Below, piece after piece: positions 14,699 to 20,679 of a stretch of 27,328 nucleotides of DNA. The stretch's first letter is position 1. Each line of letters opens with the position of its first letter. The notes under the pieces are model-generated. The model was not told where the DNA came from. It made no database searches and worked only from the letters and a program-made list of their open reading frames with translations. The DNA comes from an uncultured Burkholderiaceae bacterium (GTDB lineage: Bacteria > Pseudomonadota > Gammaproteobacteria > Burkholderiales > Burkholderiaceae). A program made the position numbers and the translations under genes. The stretch lies in the NCBI GenBank assembly GCA_937871985.1, contig CALMPB010000371.1, positions 1 to 27,328 on the forward strand. Reading direction: 5' to 3'.

Positions 14699-14713
14699 GC
14701 AGGAGGCGTGCCA
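14699..14713 (-). promoter_or_regulatory. Sigma-54 promoter of the rsr-Y RNA-rtcBA operon
   Basis: The minus strand reads TGGCACGCCTCCTGC. It has the -24 element TGGCACG, exactly 10 bases between the GG and GC pairs, and CTGC as the -12 element, all matching sigma-54 consensus. Transcription would start near 14687 and run leftward through the tRNA-like element into rsr. The divergent neighbour is rtcR, a sigma-54 activator. An AT-rich tract (14745-14785) lies between this site and rtcR, where bending or enhancer binding would be expected. Confidence 0.88.
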
Positions 14714-14820
14714 ACTCGCCGCATGGCGGATCGCAAAATTTCAACTCACTGATTTTACGATAATATTTTTGCTCTTTGTATGTTTGCCGCAGTTCGCGTG
14801 AAGGGACGATTTATATCGAT

Positions 14821-14830
14821 CCTGATCAGG
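14821..14830. promoter_or_regulatory. Palindrome CCTGATCAGG upstream of rtcR
   Basis: A perfect 10-bp palindrome 20 bases before the rtcR start and about 110 bases from the -24 box of the opposing sigma-54 promoter. This is a plausible distance for an enhancer site bound by the C-terminal DNA-binding region of RtcR, which would also allow autoregulation. The role is inferred from position; a 10-bp palindrome can occur by chance. Confidence 0.3.
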
Positions 14831-14850
14831 TTTTATTCTAATGTATAAGG

Positions 14851-16443
14851 ATGAAGCCGCTCACCGTTATCGGATTCCTGGGCTCGACGCTGGATGCGAG
14901 CAAGTTCGGCCCGTCCCGCTGGAACAAGTGGCGCCCGACCGTCGGGCTGACGATGCACGAGGATTTGCGGGTCGATCGGCTGGTAATGCTTCATGGCACG
15001 CCGCACCGCCGTCTTGCCGAATATGTCGCCGAAGACATCGCTTCGGTGTCGCCCGAAACCAGTGTGGAAATGCGCCTGCTCGATTTCCGCGATCCATGGG
15101 ACTTCGAGGAAGTGTACGGCAAGCTGCTCGATTTCGCCCGGGCCGAACCGTTCGATCCCGAGGCCGAGGATTATCTGATCCACATCACCACCGGCACGCA
15201 CGTCGCGCAGATCTGCCTCTTCCTGCTGACCGAGGCGCGTTATCTGCCGGGCAAACTGCTCCAGACCCAACCCGAACGCGGGACCGCCAATCCGGCTGGC
15301 ATTTGGAACACGATCGACCTCGACCTGTCGCGCTACGACAGCATTGCCACGCGTTTTGCGGCGGCGAGCGCCGAGAGCACCTCGTTTCTCAAATCCGGCA
15401 TCGATACGCGCAATGCCGCCTTCAACCGGATGATCGACGAGATCGAGCGCGTCGCTCTTCGATCCAAGGCACCCATTCTGCTCATGGGACCGACGGGCGC
15501 GGGCAAGAGCCTGCTCGCGCGCCGCATCTATGAGCTCAAGAAGCTCAAGCACCAGGTCGTCGGGCCTTTCGTCGAGGTAAATTGCGCGACGCTCAAGGGC
15601 GACAGCGCGATGTCGGCGCTATTCGGCCATCGCAAGGGCGCGTTCACCGGCGCGGTCGCCGATCGGCCGGGATTGCTGCGCTCGGCCGACAAGGGAATGC
15701 TGTTCCTCGACGAGATCGGCGAGCTTGGCCTCGACGAGCAGGCGATGATCCTGCGCGCGATCGAGGACAAGCGCTTCCTGCCCGTCGGCGCAGACAAGGA
15801 GGCTGCGAGCGATTTCCAGCTGATCGCCGGCACCAACCGTGACCTGGGCGAGGCGGTCGCCGCAGGCGCGTTCCGGGATGACCTTTATGCGCGACTCAAC
15901 CTCTGGACGTTCCGCCTGCCGGGGCTTGCTGATCGGCGGGAAGATGTCGAGCCCAATCTCGATTATGAGCTGGACCGCTTCGCCGAGCGCGAAGGGGATC
16001 GGGCCAGCTTCAACAAGGAAGCCCGCTTGCGCTACCTCGCCTTCGCCACATCGGCTGAGGCAACATGGCCGGGTAATTTCCGCGACCTCGCCGCCAGTAT
16101 CACCCGTATGGCGACGCTCAGTCCCAAGGGCCGCATCGATCTCGAGTGTGTCGATGCGGAAATCGGGCGCTTGCGCCGACTCTGGTCGGGCCAGGTGGAC
16201 AATGGTGCCGGTATTCTCACGGATGTGCTCGACGAGCAGGCGATCGTCGAGATGGACTTGTTCGATCGCGTCCAGCTTGCCGAAGCGCTTCGGGTCTGCC
16301 GCGCCAGCCGGTCGTTGTCAGAGGCTGGGCGAACCCTGTTTAATGCATCACGCGCCCGACGCAGCAGTTCCAACGATGCCGATCGTCTGCGCAAATATCT
16401 CGCGCGCTTTGGACTGGACTGGGGAGCGGTAAAGGTAGGCTGA
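14851..16443 (+). CDS. rtcR: RtcR, CARF-domain sigma-54-dependent activator
   Basis: This 530-aa protein activates rtc operons with sigma-54 polymerase. Residues 1-185 form the RtcR/CARF-like sensor (TVIGFLGSTLDASKFGPSRW, LHITTGTH-like segment IHITTGTHVAQICLFLL), a Rossmann-type nucleotide-sensing fold. In enterobacteria it is thought to respond to products of RNA damage. The AAA+ domain has Walker A GPTGAGKS (213-220), the sigma-54 contact loop GAFTGA (263-268) and Walker B LFLDEIGEL (284-292). The C-terminal 90 residues end in a helical region for DNA binding (LAEALRVCRASRSLSEAGRTLF). It is divergent from the operon it should control. Its own ribosome binding site is weak (AAGG adjoining the ATG). 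Confidence 0.95.
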   Translation: MKPLTVIGFLGSTLDASKFGPSRWNKWRPTVGLTMHEDLRVDRLVMLHGTPHRRLAEYVAEDIASVSPETSVEMRLLDFRDPWDFEEVYGKLLDFARAEPFDPEAEDYLIHITTGTHVAQICLFLLTEARYLPGKLLQTQPERGTANPAGIWNTIDLDLSRYDSIATRFAAASAESTSFLKSGIDTRNAAFNRMIDEIERVALRSKAPILLMGPTGAGKSLLARRIYELKKLKHQVVGPFVEVNCATLKGDSAMSALFGHRKGAFTGAVADRPGLLRSADKGMLFLDEIGELGLDEQAMILRAIEDKRFLPVGADKEAASDFQLIAGTNRDLGEAVAAGAFRDDLYARLNLWTFRLPGLADRREDVEPNLDYELDRFAEREGDRASFNKEARLRYLAFATSAEATWPGNFRDLAASITRMATLSPKGRIDLECVDAEIGRLRRLWSGQVDNGAGILTDVLDEQAIVEMDLFDRVQLAEALRVCRASRSLSEAGRTLFNASRARRSSSNDADRLRKYLARFGLDWGAVKVG

Positions 16444-16590
16444 GGAGGCATTCTTGCCTTGGCGCGTGATCGATAACCCGGCTACTTATCGATCAAAATA
16501 TCCCGCAATTTGATCTATAGAAGGCTTTCCGTAGTCAAATGGGCGCCTCGGCTCCATGGCGGTAGGGTCAAGTCGGCCTGCGAAAGTTGA

Positions 16591-17460
16591 TCAGGCAGTC
16601 TTTGCCGTCAGCCGTTTGCACGACGGCCCTACAAGATTCCACACCGCATCAATGATGGAATTCAGACCAACGCCTTCGAGTTCGACGGAAGCGGCATAAG
16701 CACGCCATTGGCGCTGCTTCGTTTCGTCCTCCATCATCTCGGCTGAAAGCCCGGGCGGCCGTTCGGTCGGGATAGGTGTTCCGCGCCGCTCGAAAGTCGC
16801 GCGGATGGCCACATCCAGATCCTCGGAGGCAATCTCCAGACTCCTGGGGATGGCCCATAGGTCATAATAGTCCTTCATCCGGCCATTGAGCACACCGAGC
16901 GCCACCATCGCCTGGAACTTCTCGGCAATGACCGTCGCCGGCGGGTAGGACCTAATGTGCGGAACAGGGAGATCGAGCAGCGTCGGGTAGTCGAGTTGTT
17001 GAGCGGCATCCGCCAGCGCATCGCCGAAGGCGATGTCGATCGTCACGGGTATTCGTGTGCGCTCGAGATAGGCCGCCGTCTTGAGTCTGACGCCGCCGTA
17101 TTCCATTTCCTCGCGGATCGCTGTGGCAACCAATCCATCGGCGTCGAACACAAGGCCGTCGTCTCCTTCAATTTGCATGATTGCTCGGAAGTCGGCGACC
17201 AGCTTGTCGGGATTGGCGTCGCCATAGCCCAGGAAGTCGGCATCTCGCGTGACTCGATTGTCGTCGTCGATCCACGCCGTGACCAGCATTCCGCCCTTGA
17301 GCACGAATCGCTCGCGATATTCCGAGACCGACAGCCGATAGAGGAGGCGTTCAAGCGCGAAGCGGACCAGCAGAACGTCGAAAGCGCGGCCTTCTTTTCG
17401 CGAAATGTTGAGCAGGCGATCCTTGACCGACTTGGCGAGATTGACGGGCGATCTAGCCAT
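16591..17460 (-). CDS. abiEii: AbiEii-type nucleotidyltransferase toxin
   Basis: The 289-aa protein is an AbiEii/AbiGii family toxin, the second gene of type IV AbiE abortive-infection/toxin-antitoxin systems. The nucleotidyltransferase core is visible: FVLKGGMLV (residues 52-60, the hG-G motif) followed by TRDADFLGYGD with Asp73 and Asp75 as metal ligands. Farther on come VTIDIAFGDA and the family feature YPPATVIAEKFQAMVALG...RMKDYYDLW. The start at 17460 (MARSPVNLAKSVKDRLL) overlaps the antitoxin stop by 8 bases; upstream codons of the same frame lie inside abiEi and are not family-like. Some family members modify tRNA acceptor ends, but the target of this one is unknown. Confidence 0.92.
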   Translation of the reverse strand: MARSPVNLAKSVKDRLLNISRKEGRAFDVLLVRFALERLLYRLSVSEYRERFVLKGGMLVTAWIDDDNRVTRDADFLGYGDANPDKLVADFRAIMQIEGDDGLVFDADGLVATAIREEMEYGGVRLKTAAYLERTRIPVTIDIAFGDALADAAQQLDYPTLLDLPVPHIRSYPPATVIAEKFQAMVALGVLNGRMKDYYDLWAIPRSLEIASEDLDVAIRATFERRGTPIPTERPPGLSAEMMEDETKQRQWRAYAASVELEGVGLNSIIDAVWNLVGPSCKRLTAKTA

Positions 17461-18073
17461 TGGCGGTGAGGGCCTCGAGATAAGGGCGCATGGTCTTCCA
17501 GGCACCGCCGGCCTTGGCTCCTTCGGCGATTGCGTTCGGTGTCGCCTTGCGTTGCTCGATTGCCGCACGAAGTCCTTCGACTGCGACCGAACGATCGACC
17601 AGCTTAGGATTGCGGAACGCATCGGCGAGGGTCTTCGAAATCGAATAGATAGGTACGTTTACGCCGGCGATCGTATGATGCTCGACGCCTTGGCGAAGAT
17701 AGGGGTCGGTGAAGCGTACGATCCGCAGTGGCGGATAGGATTGCACTGGCGACCAATCGCTCGTGCCGATCGCCATCCATATCCGTCTCGGCATTTGATC
17801 AGTCAGGCCGTGAAAGGCTAGGGCCGAGGTCAGGGCAATGACGCCCTTGGGAACTCGGATCGCAGCTTCAGCCAGTATTTGGTGCTCCTCAATCTCTGAG
17901 TCGCGCCGCTGATACAGGCCACGCGAGATGCGCTCGAGTTCACCTTCCTCGACGGCCCGCGCTATCGTTTGCGGACCGATACCGGCGGCACGCAGCTCTC
18001 CCGCGCGCCTCATTGTATGGGCGGTAAATAGACTGCGAAGCTTTGTCCGTTGCGAGATGGGCCTCGAGGCCAT
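17453..18073 (-). CDS. abiEi: AbiEi-type antitoxin / transcriptional autorepressor
   Basis: A 206-aa AbiEi antitoxin with an N-terminal winged helix (AHTMRRAGELRAAGIGPQTIARAVEEGELERISRGLYQRRD) and the AbiEi C-terminal region (VIALTSALAFHGLTDQMPRRIWMAIG, IYSISKTLADAFRNPKL). In characterised AbiE systems this protein represses its own promoter by binding inverted repeats and prevents toxicity of AbiEii. The ATG at 18073 is preferred because it has AGAGG about 9 bases upstream. A start at 18127 would add 18 residues but place the palindromic operator inside the gene. It overlaps abiEii by 8 bases. Confidence 0.9.
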   Translation of the reverse strand: MASRPISQRTKLRSLFTAHTMRRAGELRAAGIGPQTIARAVEEGELERISRGLYQRRDSEIEEHQILAEAAIRVPKGVIALTSALAFHGLTDQMPRRIWMAIGTSDWSPVQSYPPLRIVRFTDPYLRQGVEHHTIAGVNVPIYSISKTLADAFRNPKLVDRSVAVEGLRAAIEQRKATPNAIAEGAKAGGAWKTMRPYLEALTANG

Positions 18074-18120
18074 GTGACGAATCCTCTGATGGATTGCATC
18101 TTTATCAGAGGTTTTGTCAC
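18074..18120. promoter_or_regulatory. Composite 47-bp palindrome at the abiEi start (operator)
   Basis: Outer arms GTGAC (18074-18078) and GTCAC (18116-18120), and inner arms CCTCTGAT (18083-18090) and ATCAGAGG (18104-18111), share the same centre. The dyad adjoins the abiEi ATG and its inner arm includes the ribosome binding site. This matches the inverted-repeat operators known for AbiEi autorepression; the match of function is inferred. Confidence 0.65.
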
Positions 18121-18127
18121 ATGTCAT

Positions 18128-18482
18128 CCGGTTGCAGCGAGGGCATCGCGGCGCACTGCCCGCTCAGCTTGAACCCTCCTAAACAAGCGCAATCAGGACT
18201 CGAACCATCGTATCCGAGGACGTCCATCCTTTTCCACGAATCCAGATCGTGCTATTAGTGCCCCTGGCGAGTTCGCAAGTCTATGATTTGACTGCGAAAT
18301 CAACCGCTTAGTCGCCCAGCGATCAAGCTCTTCTGGCACCAATACTGGCTCTGGATACGTCCAGAAGCGTCCAGTAAGCGGCTGGTTTCACAGCATTTTC
18401 AGACCGAGAATCGCCAGACACCGTCCGGCGAAATCCGGCTAAGAGCACCAGCGGCGACCACAAAATGCTGCCCACATTTGAC
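18128..18482. other. Gene-free junction between the accessory region and the chromosome-like region
   Basis: No gene is convincing. GGACTCGAA at 18197-18205 resembles the reverse complement of a tRNA T-arm end, but its flanks do not form the stem. The ACGTCC-N4-GCGTCC...GCTGGTTT block lies at 18357-18388. Gene content changes from defence genes to chromosomal metabolism across this stretch, so it may contain an old integration boundary. Confidence 0.35.
18357..18388 (+). repeat. ACGTCY-N4-RCGTCC...GCTGGTTT block, right copy
   Basis: ACGTCC, four bases, GCGTCC, eight bases, then GCTGGTTT. It resembles the left copy at 8871-8905 in order, orientation and spacing apart from a 3-base difference. 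It may be the second arm of an integration site; the similarity is short and imperfect. Confidence 0.25.
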
Positions 18483-18526
18483 GGGATAACGCATCCACGC
18501 TCGCTTCGGCGTGGACGCGTTATCCC
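18483..18526 (-). terminator. Strong hairpin downstream of the amidohydrolase gene
   Basis: GGGATAACGC-A-TCCACGC (18483-18500) pairs with GCGTGGA-C-GCGTTATCCC (18509-18526): 17 of 18 positions pair around an 8-base loop. It starts 22 bases beyond the amidohydrolase stop on the minus strand. No T-tract follows, so it may act as an RNA 3'-end stabiliser, a factor-dependent terminator, or a recombination-related palindrome at the region boundary. Confidence 0.5.
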
Positions 18527-18548
18527 GCGAACCGGTCAGCCAGCTCGC

Positions 18549-19889
18549 TCAGCGCTCCTTCCCCGCGACCGTCAGCACCGCCAACGCCAGCGTTTCCGCG
18601 CCGCGCCTGATCGTCGGTTCCGGCACCGGCGCGAAGAATGGCGAGTGGTTGACCGGCAGCGGCTTCCCCTCCGCCTTGTAGCGCGCGATCATCGCCGGAT
18701 CGTAGCCGCCGACCGCGAAGAACACCGAGGGCACGCCCGCGTCGACGAAGACCGAGAAGTCCTCGCTCGCATTGCCGCCGGGGGCGGAGGCGGGGACGAA
18801 GGTCGCGTCCTTGCCGAACGCCGCCGCCATCACCGGGGCGGTGCGCGCCGACAGCGCGGCATCGTTATGCACCGCGTTGGTGCCTTGCGGATGGGTGATC
18901 GTCGGCTCCGGCGCGCGCGCCATCTGCGCGACGGCGCGGGCGGTGCGCTCCACGCCGTCGATCAGCAGCTTGCGGGTGGCGTCGTCGTGCGAGCGCAGCG
19001 TCAGCAGCAGGTCGGCATGATCGGGGATGATGTTGTCCACCGTGCCGCCGACGAAGCTGCCGACCGTCACCACGCCGAACGCATTGGGGTCCTTCTCGCG
19101 GCTGATGACCGTCTGCACGTCGGTGACGAAATGGCTGCCCATCACGATCGGATCGATGCTCTTGTCGGGCATCGAGCCGTGCGCGCCGACGCCGTTGAAG
19201 GTGATGTTGATCTCGTCGGAGGCGGAACTGACCGTCCCGTCCTTGATGATCACCGTGCCCACCGGCATCGGCCCGACGTGCGCGGCGAAGCCGTAATCGG
19301 GCTTCGGCCAGCGCTTGAACAGCCCGTCCTCGACCATCGCCTTGGCGCCGCCGACCGTCTCCTCGGAAGGCTGACCGATGAACATCAGGGTGCCGTGCCA
19401 CTGATCCTTCATCGCCACCAGCGCCGATGCCGCGCCGACCCACCACGCCATGTGGCTGTCATGCCCGCAGGCGTGATCGACGAAGAAGGTCTTGCCGTTC
19501 ACCACCTGCTGCGCGCGGCTGGCATAGGGGAGACCGGTCTTCTCCTCCAGCGGCAGCGCGTCCATCTCGGTGCGCACCAGCACGGTCGGCCCTTCGCCGT
19601 TCTTCAGGATCGCGACGATCCCCGTCTTGCCGACCTTCTCGGTGACGGTGAAGCCCAGCTTGCGCATCTCGGCGGCGAGGATGCCGGCGGTGCGCACTTC
19701 CTGGAAACCGACCTCCGGGTGCTGGTGGATATCCTTGTAGAGCGCGTCGAGATGCGGATATTGCTTGTCCAATGTCGCATCGATCCGCGCCTTCGCGGCG
19801 GCGACGTCGAAGCCCGGCGCGGCGTTGGTCTGCGCGGCCGCCGGCAGGGCGGCGAGGGCGGTGGCGAGCATCAGCACGGTCTTGCGCAT
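18549..19889 (-). CDS. Secreted M20-family metal-dependent amidohydrolase
   Basis: The 446-aa product starts with a signal peptide (MRKTVLMLATALAALPAAAQ) and is an M20D-type amidohydrolase, related to enzymes that hydrolyse N-acyl amino acids or aminoacyl conjugates. Metal-site motifs: IHQHPEVGFQE, VLVRTEMDALPLEEKTGLPYAS, FVDHACGHDSHMAWWVGAA (the Cys-Gly-His-Asp motif), FIGQPSEETVGGAKAMVEDGLF with the catalytic Glu, and a C-terminal NHSPFF. I start it at 19889 because AAGGAA precedes that ATG and it begins the signal peptide; a start 14 codons earlier is less likely. It follows the TetR gene by 38 bases in the same direction. Confidence 0.93.
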   Translation of the reverse strand: MRKTVLMLATALAALPAAAQTNAAPGFDVAAAKARIDATLDKQYPHLDALYKDIHQHPEVGFQEVRTAGILAAEMRKLGFTVTEKVGKTGIVAILKNGEGPTVLVRTEMDALPLEEKTGLPYASRAQQVVNGKTFFVDHACGHDSHMAWWVGAASALVAMKDQWHGTLMFIGQPSEETVGGAKAMVEDGLFKRWPKPDYGFAAHVGPMPVGTVIIKDGTVSSASDEINITFNGVGAHGSMPDKSIDPIVMGSHFVTDVQTVISREKDPNAFGVVTVGSFVGGTVDNIIPDHADLLLTLRSHDDATRKLLIDGVERTARAVAQMARAPEPTITHPQGTNAVHNDAALSARTAPVMAAAFGKDATFVPASAPGGNASEDFSVFVDAGVPSVFFAVGGYDPAMIARYKAEGKPLPVNHSPFFAPVPEPTIRRGAETLALAVLTVAGKER

Positions 19890-19927
19890 CGGATGATTCC
19901 TTCGGGTCTGGAGCATGGAAAGCACGG

Positions 19928-20521
19928 TCATCGCAGCAGCGCGTCCACCAGCCGCGCGATGAAATCGTCAGTGACGGGGCGATCGACGAGGTAGCCCTGA
20001 TCGATCGCGGCGGTCAGCGTGAAGATGATGTCATAGGGGCCGAGCACCGGATGCAGCCCCTGTTCGTTCAGCGCGCTGGCGAGCGTGCCGATGTTGGTCT
20101 TGCGCCGGTCGCGCTGCGCCTCGCCGATCGGACGGACCAGCTCCGGCGTGACGCGCCGCGCCTCGTAGATCGCGGGCAGGCAGATGCTGACCACCGGATC
20201 GGCATAACGGTTCCTGACGCTGAGGGAGAAGGCGATCAGGTCGGCCTTCACGTCGCCGGTGTCGCCCAGCAGCGCATCCTCGAACCGGTCGTTGAACGCC
20301 TCGATCAGCGCGGCGACGCCGGACGGCCAGCGGCGATAGAAAGTGGGGCGCGGCACGCCGGCGTGCTGGCAGATGCGGTTGACCGACAGGCCGGCGAAGC
20401 CCTGCTCGCCGAGCAAGGCCACCGCGCTCTCCTTGATCCGCGCATCGAGCGCGGACTGCCTGGGACGGCCGGCGCCGATCGCCCGTTCGTCAGTCAATCG
20501 CCTGTCTCCCCCTGTCGCCAT
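19928..20521 (-). CDS. TetR/AcrR family transcriptional regulator
   Basis: A 197-aa one-domain repressor. The N-terminal HTH is clear: ALDARIKESAVALLGEQGFAGLSVNRICQHAGVPRPTFYRRWPS, with the TetR recognition-helix pattern PRPTFYRRWPS. The ligand domain (about residues 70-197) includes DVKADLIAFSLSVRNRYADP and TLASALNEQGLHPVLGPYDIIFTLTAAIDQGYLV. The start at 20521 (MATGGDRRLTDERAIGAGRPRQ) gives a normal length; the open frame extends 59 codons upstream, through the intergenic region and the receptor promoter. It is divergent from the TonB-dependent receptor and upstream of the amidohydrolase, so it probably controls both; the ligand is unknown. Confidence 0.9.
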   Translation of the reverse strand: MATGGDRRLTDERAIGAGRPRQSALDARIKESAVALLGEQGFAGLSVNRICQHAGVPRPTFYRRWPSGVAALIEAFNDRFEDALLGDTGDVKADLIAFSLSVRNRYADPVVSICLPAIYEARRVTPELVRPIGEAQRDRRKTNIGTLASALNEQGLHPVLGPYDIIFTLTAAIDQGYLVDRPVTDDFIARLVDALLR

Positions 20522-20564
20522 TCCTATCCGGCAATGCCGACATGATCGACTGTGAAAATTATTA

Positions 20565-20603
20565 TTGACGCAAGTTTGTATCGATATCATCCTGCATTGC
20601 AAT
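20565..20603 (+). promoter_or_regulatory. Weak promoter-like sequence and palindrome upstream of the receptor gene
   Basis: TTGACG at 20565-20570 resembles a -35 element; the nearest -10-like TATCAT at 20585 gives a short spacer of 14. The palindrome ATTGCAAT (20596-20603) lies just downstream and could be part of a TetR operator. Both are suggestive only. Confidence 0.25.
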
Positions 20604-20679
20604 ACGACAGTGACACGAAATTCACTGCGGTCCGGGAACCGGCTGAAGCCGTGCCCAGATGCTTCAAGGGAGGTCCAGA

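Noticed and set aside
18181..18260. tRNA gene on the minus strand around GGTTCGAGTCC
   Set aside because: The bases flanking the T-loop-like sequence pair at only two positions and no acceptor or D arm can be drawn.
18465..19994. Long plus-strand open frame opposite the amidohydrolase
   Set aside because: It is a shadow of a high-GC gene on the other strand; the product is Arg/His/Ala-rich with no domain.
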